Assembly (NCBI RefSeq): GCF_013409005.1
Contig: NZ_JACBZO010000001.1
Coordinates: forward strand, 1-64,000
Source: Demequina lutea
GTDB taxonomy: Bacteria > Actinomycetota > Actinomycetes > Actinomycetales > Demequinaceae
Length of the DNA stretch: 64,000 bases
Direction: 5' to 3'
In this document: piece by piece, positions 41,608-49,293 of the stretch
Layout: every line of letters begins with the position of its first letter
Numbering within the stretch: position 1 is the first letter of the stretch
Translations under genes and position numbers: made by a program
Notes under the pieces: generated by a model
Told to the model about the DNA's origin: nothing
The model's input: the letters and a program-made list of their open reading frames with translations, nothing else
Database searches by the model: none

Positions 41608-43407
41608 CTACTCGCTGAACGCATATTGGGTGTGCTCGACCACGACATGTTCCGGGGTGGTGGGGTCGTCCACCGGCAGCACCACCGCGAAGTCGCTGTT
41701 GAGGTCCGGCCCGCCGTTCGTCGCGTTGTACCTGAGGTGATCCTGAAGCGTGTCGACGTAGTCGGTGTTCTTGTGGCCCATGAGGTTTCCGGTTTTGATG
41801 TCGGTGCTGGCGCCGTCCGAGCGCGGCCCGTCCCACACCGACAAGTGATGTGCGGTGTCTGGCACGTCGTCGATCATGTCAGCGCGGTGCACGGGATCGA
41901 GCATGTGCTTGACCTGCAACACGGGGATGTTGGGGGAGATGGCCAAGTGGTCGATCGGCGAGCCCGCGCACACGAGCCCCGCGTAGTTGTAGCCGCCCGC
42001 ATGGGACTCGATCAGGCTGCCACCCATGATCCCCCCGAGGCTCCAGCCCGCGAGGACCACGGGGTCGCCTTGCGGAATCCCTGCCTGGCCCATGGCCTTG
42101 AGAACGGCCTCCTCGTATTGACACCGCAGCTCGGGGTACAGGATGAGCATGAGGTCGGCATCAAGGTCATTGGGCGCGCCCTTGTCTCCACCGAGGACCC
42201 AGTCCTCGGTCGACGGCAATGTCACAATCCAGCTGACGTCGCCTTGCTCGTCAACGATGCGGGCCACGTCCACGACGGCCTGCGCATCGCCGCCGACGTC
42301 GTCAACGATGCCGGCCCATTCCAGGAGGTCGGCCACGTCTTCGGGCGCGTCCGTGTCGAGCGCTCCAAGGGCCTTGACCTTGTCCGCCGTGAGCGTCGAC
42401 GGGTCAATCTCCCGAACATCGGGTACGGGCTTCGACAGCTCATTCTCGATGCGCGACAGAATGAACAGGGCCAGGGGCGGGCACGCCGCCTCGAGTGCGT
42501 TCACCACGAACCGGATCCGGTCGAGGCCCTTGAGGCCCAGGGTGTTCGCGGTCAGGAGGGCCCGGGCTCCGACCGAGAAGAGGAGCATCAGTTCGGCTAG
42601 CACCGCGACGAGGGCCACGATCGCGAGCACGACGATCGCGGCCACCACCGCCGCAAGGATCACCAAGAGTTGCACCAGCACGATCGCGAACGCGATCACC
42701 GCGGCGGCAACGAGCACCGCGACGAGGAAGATCGCCACGGCCTGGGCGACCAGCGTCAGGACTTCCTGTAGGAATGAGATGGCCCACTCCGCCAGGTCAT
42801 CCAGCAGATGTGTGAAGGCGTTGATGGCCTCGTTGGCGTAGTCCCGCCAGCCATCATTGGTGCCCTCAAAGGCCGCCACGATGCGCCTCATGGTGCTGTG
42901 CGCAGCCGAGTCAAGCCGGGATAGCGCGGCCGCGTATTCCGTGTGCGCATCCGCGCTCGCTTGCTGGGCATGGTCGACGGCGTTTCGCGCGACCAAGTGC
43001 GCGTGACGCCACTCTTCGGTGGTGTACGGATCGTTCGGGTTCATCGACGCGACGCGCAGCTGCTGTTCCGCGTGGTCGAGTTGGTATTGCGCCCAGTGAA
43101 GATGGGCCTGAGCGGCCTCCTCGTCCCGAATGGCGGCATTCGCGTCGGCGTGGAACCGATGAAGTTCGACCGAATAGTCCTGGAGTGCCGCCCGAGCCCC
43201 CTGGTAACGCCCATGGGCCTGAGCGAGAGCCGACTGCGCCTTGCCACTTCGGTTGCTCGCCGCCTCGATGGCCCTTCCCGAGCCCTCAGCGATGGAGGAC
43301 GCGATGTCGCTCGCGGCCCTCTCGAGTGCCCGCTCGGTCACCAGGTACTGCCGCACGGACTCGTCAAGAGCGGCCGGGTTGCCCGCTGGGGCGCTCAACG
43401 TGGTCAT
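41608..43407 (-). CDS. WXG/LXG-like helical protein fused to a membrane segment and an alpha/beta hydrolase
   Basis: 599 residues in three parts. Residues 1-190 are long helices (ALERAASDIASSIAEGSGRA, then AHLHWAQYQLDHAEQQ), like N-terminal targeting domains of type VII secretion cargo. Residues 205-285 form a very hydrophobic block with two or three spans. Residues 330-599 look like an alpha/beta hydrolase with nucleophile Ser456 in LAGWSLGGIMGG, a likely Asp in KHMLDPVHR and a late His in VVVEHTQYAF. The 5' end overlaps the small WXG-like gene by 4 nt. It may be a secreted or surface lipase, or an antibacterial effector. No ESX core gene is in the window. Confidence 0.72.
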   Translation of the reverse strand: MTTLSAPAGNPAALDESVRQYLVTERALERAASDIASSIAEGSGRAIEAASNRSGKAQSALAQAHGRYQGARAALQDYSVELHRFHADANAAIRDEEAAQAHLHWAQYQLDHAEQQLRVASMNPNDPYTTEEWRHAHLVARNAVDHAQQASADAHTEYAAALSRLDSAAHSTMRRIVAAFEGTNDGWRDYANEAINAFTHLLDDLAEWAISFLQEVLTLVAQAVAIFLVAVLVAAAVIAFAIVLVQLLVILAAVVAAIVVLAIVALVAVLAELMLLFSVGARALLTANTLGLKGLDRIRFVVNALEAACPPLALFILSRIENELSKPVPDVREIDPSTLTADKVKALGALDTDAPEDVADLLEWAGIVDDVGGDAQAVVDVARIVDEQGDVSWIVTLPSTEDWVLGGDKGAPNDLDADLMLILYPELRCQYEEAVLKAMGQAGIPQGDPVVLAGWSLGGIMGGSLIESHAGGYNYAGLVCAGSPIDHLAISPNIPVLQVKHMLDPVHRADMIDDVPDTAHHLSVWDGPRSDGASTDIKTGNLMGHKNTDYVDTLQDHLRYNATNGGPDLNSDFAVVLPVDDPTTPEHVVVEHTQYAFSE

Positions 43408-43745
43408 CGGCCTTGGCCTCCGCTTGCGGCCGGCGAGGGCATGGCCGCCGTGGCCTGCCGGGCGGCTCCCCTCATGTGGGACGCCATGTTGCCCTCGAGA
43501 TCCGCCATGGTGTTGTTGATGGCGTCAAAGACGTCGGCGAGTGTCGTGACGTCGTCAATGAACCTCTGCCTGTGGATGTCCCACTGCGACCCGAAGTCCC
43601 GCACGGTGCGCGCAAGGTCTTGGTGGCCGACCGCAGCGGCGGCGGCGTCGGCCTGGCTATGCGCGGCGGCGAGATCCGCGGCAATGGAACGCACCCTGCG
43701 GGCTTGGCTATGGAGGGCGTCGCTCCGAATGACCAGGTCGCTCAT
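43404..43745 (-). CDS. WXG100-like small helical protein
   Basis: 113 residues from ATG 43745, almost entirely helical, with a central turn at FGSQWDIHRQRF (Trp near residue 56) between two long amphipathic helices (RSDALHSQARRVRSIAADLA before it and DDVTTLADVFDAINNTMADL after it). This is the outline of WXG100/ESX-type secretion substrates, though the exact WxG triplet is not present. The start overlaps the stop of the upstream 62-codon gene and its own stop overlaps the hydrolase start, so the three are coupled. The likely role is a secretion partner or chaperone of the hydrolase. Confidence 0.65.
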   Translation of the reverse strand: MSDLVIRSDALHSQARRVRSIAADLAAAHSQADAAAAAVGHQDLARTVRDFGSQWDIHRQRFIDDVTTLADVFDAINNTMADLEGNMASHMRGAARQATAAMPSPAASGGQGR

Positions 43746-43930
43746 GACGCGTGGCCGCGTGCCCCGAGGCTCGCCCACATCTCGGCGTCACGGCGACGCG
43801 CCTCCCCGGCGATGGCCGAGTCAACGGTCACCTCACGGCCTTGGGCAAGGCCCGTCGCGATCGCGACGAGCTCCTCCACTGCATGGTCGTGCGACGCCTG
43901 TGCGCCGTCGTCAACCCCTGTGCGTCGCAC
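43742..43930 (-). CDS. Small 62-residue protein, first gene of the WXG/hydrolase cluster
   Basis: Starts at GTG 43930 with GAAGGGGG 7 nt upstream and ends with a TGA that overlaps the start of the WXG-like gene. The sequence (DHAVEELVAIATGLAQGREV, then SAIAGEARRRDAEMWASLGA) is polar and helical, without a signal peptide or TM segment. No family recognised. Its translation signals and coupling favour a real gene. Confidence 0.55.
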   Translation of the reverse strand: MRRTGVDDGAQASHDHAVEELVAIATGLAQGREVTVDSAIAGEARRRDAEMWASLGARGHAS

Positions 43931-44161
43931 TTGGACACCCCCTTCTCTGGTGCCAGAGCGTATTGGGGGGTCAGGGCGCGGTGGAGTGGGAAAGGTTCGC
44001 CTGGGGACACGCCTCCGTCCGGGCATCCTGGGCACGGCGCGCGGAGGGCGGGAGGGGCGTCGAGAGTGGTCGCGAGGCGCACGCCGTCACGCGCACGCCC
44101 GTGCGGCTAGGCGCCGGCGTCAATTGCGGCCGGCGCCAGTTGCGGCGGCTCCCGCTGAGCG

Positions 44162-44869
44162 CTAGTTACCGGGGGTGAAGAAGGGGTCGTCCGTGCCGGG
44201 CCGGGAAGCGGGAGGCGACTGCGACGGAGGCGCGGCGGGATACCCGGGCTGCGCCTGGTAACCGGGCTGCGCTGGCGGTTCGGGATAGACGGGATACGCC
44301 GGCTGCGCGGGATACGTCGGCTGCGCGGGCTGTGCGGGATACGCCGGCTGCGCGGGATACGCCGGCTGTGCGTACGTTGCCTGTGCGTAGCCCTGAGGCG
44401 GGTACCCACCATTGCCGTGTTCGGCGGCCTTTGGGTCCGGTCCGTACTGATTGGTGTACGGCTGGCCGTCGAGCAACTCGAACACGAGCAACACGATGCT
44501 CACGGGGGGCACGAACGCGATGAGATACCACCAGCCCGAGCGACCGGTGTCATGCAGGCGCCGCACCACCACCGCCAAACTCGGAAGGAACAGGGCGAGG
44601 GCGATCACCATCCACAGCGCCCCGCCACCAATCACCGGTCCCCAGTTGGCGTCACTTAACGCCCCGGAGGAAATCTTGCCGGTCTGCGCGTCGACGTGTG
44701 AGACAACGCTGTTAATCACCTGGATGTACCCGATCCCGAAGATGATCATGAAGGGAAGCTGCACAAGGAAGCTGAACAGTGTGAACCACCAGTATTCGGA
44801 CCGGCGCGCGCGGCCACTGAACGTGGCGTACTGACGGAAAACCGACTTAACGGCCTGACCAAATGACAT
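44162..44869 (-). CDS. DUF805 membrane protein with Pro/Ala/Tyr/Gln-rich tail
   Basis: 235 residues. The N-terminal 130 residues are a DUF805 domain: AVKSVFRQYATFSGRARRSE near the start, YWWFTLF and the conserved VRRLHDTGRSGWWYLIAFVP. Four hydrophobic segments are present. The C-terminal 90 residues are a low-complexity tail with repeats of PAYPAQ type, encoded by short tandem DNA repeats (about 44287-44395). DUF805 proteins have no agreed function. The start is ATG 44869. It is monocistronic and stands between the WXG cluster and an MFS gene. Confidence 0.86.
   Translation of the reverse strand: MSFGQAVKSVFRQYATFSGRARRSEYWWFTLFSFLVQLPFMIIFGIGYIQVINSVVSHVDAQTGKISSGALSDANWGPVIGGGALWMVIALALFLPSLAVVVRRLHDTGRSGWWYLIAFVPPVSIVLLVFELLDGQPYTNQYGPDPKAAEHGNGGYPPQGYAQATYAQPAYPAQPAYPAQPAQPTYPAQPAYPVYPEPPAQPGYQAQPGYPAAPPSQSPPASRPGTDDPFFTPGN
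44287..44395 (-). repeat. Short tandem repeats encoding the DUF805 tail
   Basis: Units of 15-24 bp built on GGGATACGCCGGCTGCGC encode repeated PAYPAQ peptides. Several units are identical or differ by one base, so slippage between strains is likely. Confidence 0.8.
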
Positions 44870-44968
44870 GAGCGACCCCTCCCAGGTTTGCTGCCAACGT
44901 TACTGCCCGATGCTCCTCCGCGAAGGCAACCGAACCGCGGCGCGTCGGCGACCGCCTAGCCTATTGCC

Positions 44969-46273
44969 ATGACTTTCCTCGCGGACCTCAGCCACCTATG
45001 GAGATCCCGTGGCTTTCGCCTCCTCACATGGGTACGCGTGTTGTCCCAGGGAGGCGACGGTGCGTTCCAAGTCGGAATCGCTACCGCCTTCTTCTTCGAT
45101 CCCACCTCCGCGTCGACGCCGCGCGATATCGCGGCCGGATTCGCCGTGCTTCTTGCCCCCTTCACGCTTGTGGGACCCTTCGTCGGGCCGATGATCGACA
45201 GGTGGCACCGCCAGCGAATCGTGCTTGTTGGCAACCTCGCCCGCCTCACGCTCGTGGTGGCGATTGGCGGTTCGATCGCCCTGAACGCCCCCAAGCCGTT
45301 TCTCTACTTTCTTGCGCTCCTCACCCTGTCCATCAATCGCTTCCTGTTGGCGGCGCTCACCGCGGGCATCCCACAGGTCGTCGACGACGAGGACCTGCTG
45401 ACGGCAAACGCGATCATGCCAACGATGGGCACCATCGCCGCCGCCATCGGCGCTGCCATCGGGGGCGTCGTCACGATCCTCGTTCCCGGGGTGTCCGACA
45501 ACAGGCTCGCCCTTCTTGCCCTCGGCGGCGCCGCAGTCGCTTTTGGCACGTCATCGTGGACGGCGACCGCCCTTGGGCGTCGCGCCCTGGGGCCAGTGGC
45601 GACCATCGACGGAAAAGAATTCGCCGCCGAGGCGATCCACTTGCTCAGAGAACTTCGCGCGGGCTACAACCACTTGCGGGAACGCGTGACTCCCTTTCAA
45701 GCGCTGGGAGTCATGGCAGCAGGAAGGATGCTCTATGGGATGATGTTCGTCGCGGCCATCCTCATCTCGCGCCACATCCTCAGCACACCAGGCAGTGCCG
45801 GAAGCGCGATCAAGCACTTCACGCTCGTGCTCGGCTTCGCCGCGATCGGCTTCGGCCTCGCCGCAATTCTCACCCCGACCTTCGCCCACCGCGTCGACAG
45901 GCACCAGTGGATCGTTGCGTGCCTATTGCTCGGTGCCGTCGGGCAGACGATTCTGGCGATCTCGTCGTCATCCTGGGCGCTGCTAAGCGCTGCCGTCATC
46001 GTGAGCTTCGCGGTACAGGGCGGAAAGATCGCCGTCGACACAATTGTCCAGCGGGACACGGACGATGCCTTCAGGGGGAGGGCCTTCGCGCTGTACGACG
46101 TCGCGTACAACACCGCCTTCATTTCGGCGGCCGTCGTGGGCGCGGTGGTCTTGCCCGCGAATGGCTACTCTCACGCGGTCATGGGCGCGTTGGTGATTGC
46201 GTATGTGGGGGCGGCCTTCGTGTACGCGCGCGCCCCGCGCACCGCGAGGGTGATCGAGGTGAAGCCGGCCTAG
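44969..46273 (+). CDS. MFS-type transporter
   Basis: 434-residue membrane protein with about twelve hydrophobic segments. The first loop carries GPMIDRWHRQRIVLVGNLAR, the cytoplasmic D-R-x-x-R/K signature between TM2 and TM3 of the major facilitator superfamily, here in the pattern common to drug or macrolide efflux-type exporters (MFS_3-like). A second loop has RVDRHQWIVACLL. The start ATG 44969 lies about 100 bp from the divergent DUF805 gene. The substrate is unknown. The stop codon lies inside the first copy of a 20-bp direct repeat. Confidence 0.85.
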   Translation: MTFLADLSHLWRSRGFRLLTWVRVLSQGGDGAFQVGIATAFFFDPTSASTPRDIAAGFAVLLAPFTLVGPFVGPMIDRWHRQRIVLVGNLARLTLVVAIGGSIALNAPKPFLYFLALLTLSINRFLLAALTAGIPQVVDDEDLLTANAIMPTMGTIAAAIGAAIGGVVTILVPGVSDNRLALLALGGAAVAFGTSSWTATALGRRALGPVATIDGKEFAAEAIHLLRELRAGYNHLRERVTPFQALGVMAAGRMLYGMMFVAAILISRHILSTPGSAGSAIKHFTLVLGFAAIGFGLAAILTPTFAHRVDRHQWIVACLLLGAVGQTILAISSSSWALLSAAVIVSFAVQGGKIAVDTIVQRDTDDAFRGRAFALYDVAYNTAFISAAVVGAVVLPANGYSHAVMGALVIAYVGAAFVYARAPRTARVIEVKPA

Positions 46274-46315
46274 GTGGCGTCGGCGTCGGTTGCGTCGGCC
46301 TAGGTGGCGTCGGCG
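46266..46315 (+). repeat. 20-bp direct repeat at the MFS 3' end
   Basis: CGGCCTAGGTGGCGTCGGCG occurs at 46266-46285 and again at 46296-46315, with GTCGG words between. A third CCTAGG lies at 46323. The first copy contains the MFS stop codon, so the repeat looks like a local duplication of the gene end. Confidence 0.75.
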
Positions 46316-46323
46316 CGGCAGAC

Positions 46324-46857
46324 CTAGGCGAGTTTGCGCCGCATAGCCGTCAGCCCGTCGTCGCCCTTCTTGTGCTCGGCCCCGATGAGGTGCTCGAACA
46401 CGATCTGCGTCTCCGTCGACGCGACGGCCGGATCCATGCTCAGGTGGCTAGCGACGAAGTCGCGCAACTGCGTCGTCGATGTGCACGCCACATGGATGAG
46501 GAAGTCGACGTTCCCTCCCACAAAGAACACCGAGACCACGTTCGGCAGTTGCGACACTTGCCGGGCATAGTTCTTGACCTGGGGGCGGGCCTGCGCGCGC
46601 AGGCGGACGGACACGAGGCTCTGGACCGTGAGCCCGAGCGCCTCGAAGTCAACCTCCACGTGCGATGATCGGATCACGCCCGTGTCCTTCAGCGCCCGCA
46701 CCCTCGAGTGGGTGGTCGACGGCGACACGTGCAGGCGGGCCGCGAGCGCCGCGTTCGACAACTGCGCGTCCTTGATCAACTCCCACAGGATCTTCTCGTC
46801 GAGCGCGTCGAGTCGAAGATTCGTCGGTAAACGGGCCTCGGCGGTGCCAGCGCTCAT
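46324..46857 (-). CDS. Lrp/AsnC-family transcriptional regulator
   Basis: 177 residues: an N-terminal helix-turn-helix (LDALDEKILWELIKDAQLSN, then LHVSPSTTHSRVRALKDTGV) and a RAM ligand-binding domain (VVSVFFVGGNVDFLIHVAC in the middle). It is divergent from alanine dehydrogenase with 163 bp between starts, the standard arrangement of AldR-type regulators that activate or repress ald in response to alanine. Two AATT-centred palindromes in the shared region are candidate binding sites. The start is ATG 46857 behind AGAGAGAAG. Confidence 0.92.
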   Translation of the reverse strand: MSAGTAEARLPTNLRLDALDEKILWELIKDAQLSNAALAARLHVSPSTTHSRVRALKDTGVIRSSHVEVDFEALGLTVQSLVSVRLRAQARPQVKNYARQVSQLPNVVSVFFVGGNVDFLIHVACTSTTQLRDFVASHLSMDPAVASTETQIVFEHLIGAEHKKGDDGLTAMRRKLA

Positions 46858-46897
46858 GTTTTCTTCTCTCTTTGGGGCCCTGACCTACAACTTATCC

Positions 46898-46939
46898 GCA
46901 ATTGCTTGCGTTGTTCGCAGATTCTTCGACAATTGTCGA
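46898..46939. promoter_or_regulatory. Two palindromes between the Lrp-type regulator and ald
   Basis: GCAATTGC (46898-46905) and the perfect 14-bp palindrome TCGACAATTGTCGA (46926-46939) have centres 31 bp apart, about three helical turns. This phased pair in the divergent promoter region fits binding by an Lrp/AldR oligomer. Confidence 0.6.
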
Positions 46940-47020
46940 TGAGCGACGCCATTCGGCCAAGGCGGCCCGTCGCGGGCATCGTCGCCACCACCCCAAGCCA
47001 TATCGCCGAAGGAGAACACC

Positions 47021-48112
47021 ATGCGCATCGGAATTCCTGCAGAAGTCAAGAACAACGAGACGCGCGTGGCCATCACGCCCGCAGGAGTCCGCGAGCTCCT
47101 GGAGGCGGGACACGAGGTGATCGTTCAGGCCGCAGCGGGCGTCGGTTCATCATTCGGCGACGCCGACTACGTCGCAGCGGGAGCCCAGATTGGCGCGGTT
47201 GGCGACGCCTGGGGTTGCGAGATGGTGCTCAAGGTCAAGGAACCGATCGCGTCGGAATACGGCTACTTGCGCCCCGACCTCACGCTCTTCACGTACCTCC
47301 ACCTCGCCGCGAACGAACCCCTCACTCAAGCGCTCATCGACGCGGATTGCGTCTCGATCGCCTACGAGACGGTGCAGCTCGCGGACGGCTCGCTGCCGTT
47401 GCTTGCGCCGATGTCCGAGGTCGCGGGCCGCATGTCGATGCTCGTTGGCGCTTACCACTTGATGTCGAGCCAGGGCGGTCGCGGGGTGCTTGCCTCCGGG
47501 GTTCCGGGAGTGCGGCCTGCCAAGGTGGCCGTCATCGGCGCGGGCGTCTCCGGCGCCGGGGCCCTCGCGCAGGCCGTCGGCATCGGTTGCGACGTCACCG
47601 TGCTCGACACCTCGATCCCTCGCCTACGTCAACTCGACGCTTTGTATGGCGGTTCCATCAAGACCGTCGTGTCGAGCGCACACGAGATCGAGGCGACGTG
47701 CATCGACGCCGACATCGTCATCGGCGCCGTCCTCGTCGCGGGGGCGCGCGCGCCCAAGCTGGTGAGCCACGAGACCGTCGCCGCAATGAAGCCAGGCTCC
47801 GTGCTGGTCGACATCGCGATCGACCAGGGTGGCTGCTTCGAGGACTCGCACGCGACCACCCACGCCGACCCGACCTACAAGGTCGAGGGCTCGGTGTTCT
47901 ATTGCGTCGCCAACATGCCGGGCGCGGTCGGTTACACCTCCACGGTGGCGCTCACCAACGCGACGCTTCCCTACGCGCTCGCGCTTGCCAACCACGGATG
48001 GGCGGTGGCGACCGCCGCAAACCCCGCGCTCGCAAAGGGGCTCGCCGTGGTCGACGGGCGCATCGTCAACAAGCCCACGGCGCAAGCGTTTCCGCACTTG
48101 CCCGCCGCGTAG
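47021..48112 (+). CDS. ald: Alanine dehydrogenase
   Basis: NAD-dependent interconversion of L-alanine and pyruvate plus ammonia. The 363-residue protein (family length about 370) begins MRIGIPAEVKNNETRVAITP; substrate-site residues are in EMVLKVKEP and FTYLHLAAN, and the Rossmann motif is in VAVIGAGVSGAGALAQAVG near 170. VDIAIDQGGCFEDS and VANMPGAVGYTST are also typical. The ATG at 47021 has GAAGGAGAA upstream. Divergent from the Lrp-type regulator, so it is probably alanine-induced. Confidence 0.96.
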   Translation: MRIGIPAEVKNNETRVAITPAGVRELLEAGHEVIVQAAAGVGSSFGDADYVAAGAQIGAVGDAWGCEMVLKVKEPIASEYGYLRPDLTLFTYLHLAANEPLTQALIDADCVSIAYETVQLADGSLPLLAPMSEVAGRMSMLVGAYHLMSSQGGRGVLASGVPGVRPAKVAVIGAGVSGAGALAQAVGIGCDVTVLDTSIPRLRQLDALYGGSIKTVVSSAHEIEATCIDADIVIGAVLVAGARAPKLVSHETVAAMKPGSVLVDIAIDQGGCFEDSHATTHADPTYKVEGSVFYCVANMPGAVGYTSTVALTNATLPYALALANHGWAVATAANPALAKGLAVVDGRIVNKPTAQAFPHLPAA

Positions 48113-48204
48113 CAGAGGACGTCGGCCTGTATTTCGGTGCGGCGGCGACCCCGTGGCCGCCGCCCCGGGCCGGGACCCGGGCTGGGACCCGCAACCCTCC
48201 CGGT

Positions 48205-48264
48205 AGTGGGTCATCACGCGCCCGTTTGCTCGTCATCGGTCTCTCAGTGGGTCATCACGTACCC
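48205..48264 (+). repeat. Two direct copies of a 19-bp repeat at the 3' end of the AbiEi-like gene
   Basis: AGTGGGTCATCACGTACCC occurs at 48246-48264 (inside the 3' end of the minus-strand gene) and with two mismatches at 48205-48223. The opposite flank of the gene carries the same word in inverted orientation. Confidence 0.8.
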
Positions 48265-49144
48265 GGGCCTGCACGGTTCTTAGCGCCACGTCTCTGCACC
48301 ATTCGGGCCGATTCATGACATCTGCGTACCCGAAACGCACCGTCACCACACCTACCGAAGCAAGGATGGCGTCGCGCCGCGCGTCCTCGAGCCGGCGAGC
48401 ATCGTGAAACCGGGCGCCGTCAAACTCGAAAGCCGTCAACGAGGGGGCGTGGAACGCATCGGCCCTGAAGGATGCCCCTCGCACATGCAACCGATGCTGC
48501 CGCACCAGCCCGGCGAATTCGGGGCCGACGAGCACGTCACGTGCGCCGACCTCCTCCATGAAGCTCTCGATTCCGGCTGCGGCCAGGGCGGCACGGCGAT
48601 GGAGGGCCCGTCGCGATCGCACCCGCGGAAGCGAGCGCACGGCAGCGTCGATCTCCTCCGGGGTCGTGCGGCCCGACCGCACCGGACCGTAGACGAGTTC
48701 CGCGCGGAACCCAGGAGGCGCCGCGCCGTATCCGAGCGCCACCGCATACGCGGGAACGAGCATGCGGTGCGCCTCGATCCATGGCGCCGTGGGAAGGATG
48801 AGGTCGGAGCGTCTCGCGGCGATCCACGCCGGGTATCGACGTCTGCCGTGACGCGGAACCACCACCTCGATGCGCGACGGCGCGTCAAGCAAAGCCCCTG
48901 CCGCGAAGAGCGCGCTTGCGCCTGACAGCACGGCGTCGGGCGACCACTGAAGTGCAGCTCTCGCGAGGACGAGCCACGAGTCTGAGTGGAGAGCGGCCGC
49001 GTACAGGCCGGGCAGGATACGGACGATCGCGCCGCGCCGCACCGCGTTCTCGAGGCCGTGCCGGCTCGCCATCGCCAGCACCTCGCCCGTCGCAAAGGGG
49101 CGCGGAGCGGTGCGGAGCTCGTGAAGCGCCTCGGAAAGAGTCAT
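48233..49144 (-). CDS. AbiEi-like antitoxin / DUF559-type protein
   Basis: 303 residues. The N-terminal part resembles the AbiEi winged-helix family (FATGEVLAMASRHGLENAVR, then RGAIVRILPGLYAAAL). The C-terminal part has a very-short-patch-repair-like DUF559 core (FEFDGARFHDARRLEDARRD near 255-275 and VVTVRFGYADV), a PD-(D/E)xK-type nuclease fold. No AbiEii nucleotidyltransferase toxin is adjacent, so it is a solitary member of the common actinobacterial AbiEi/DUF559 group. It starts at ATG 49144 with a poor Shine-Dalgarno sequence. Repeats of a 19-bp word lie 55-137 bp upstream and, inverted, at its 3' end; AbiEi proteins bind inverted repeats at their promoters, so these may be operators. 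Confidence 0.8.
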   Translation of the reverse strand: MTLSEALHELRTAPRPFATGEVLAMASRHGLENAVRRGAIVRILPGLYAAALHSDSWLVLARAALQWSPDAVLSGASALFAAGALLDAPSRIEVVVPRHGRRRYPAWIAARRSDLILPTAPWIEAHRMLVPAYAVALGYGAAPPGFRAELVYGPVRSGRTTPEEIDAAVRSLPRVRSRRALHRRAALAAAGIESFMEEVGARDVLVGPEFAGLVRQHRLHVRGASFRADAFHAPSLTAFEFDGARFHDARRLEDARRDAILASVGVVTVRFGYADVMNRPEWCRDVALRTVQARVRDDPLRDR

Positions 49145-49199
49145 GCGTCCATGGGACGCCGCAGGGGAGCGCGTTTGCTGGCGGGGATGGCCAGGCGGT

Positions 49200-49281
49200 G
49201 GGTACCTCTTGACCCACCAGGATGGGGACGACCTTCACTACGGGTACGTGATGACCCACTTCGGGTACGTGATGACCCACT
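49200..49281 (-). repeat. Three copies of the 19-bp repeat upstream of the AbiEi-like gene
   Basis: GGGTACGTGATGACCCACT at 49242-49260 and 49263-49281 are identical and exactly 21 bp apart, two helical turns. A diverged copy lies at 49200-49218. They are the reverse complement of the repeats at 48205-48264. They lie between the cca 3' end and the AbiEi-like start. Confidence 0.82.
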
Positions 49282-49293
49282 ACGGGGGAGGGG

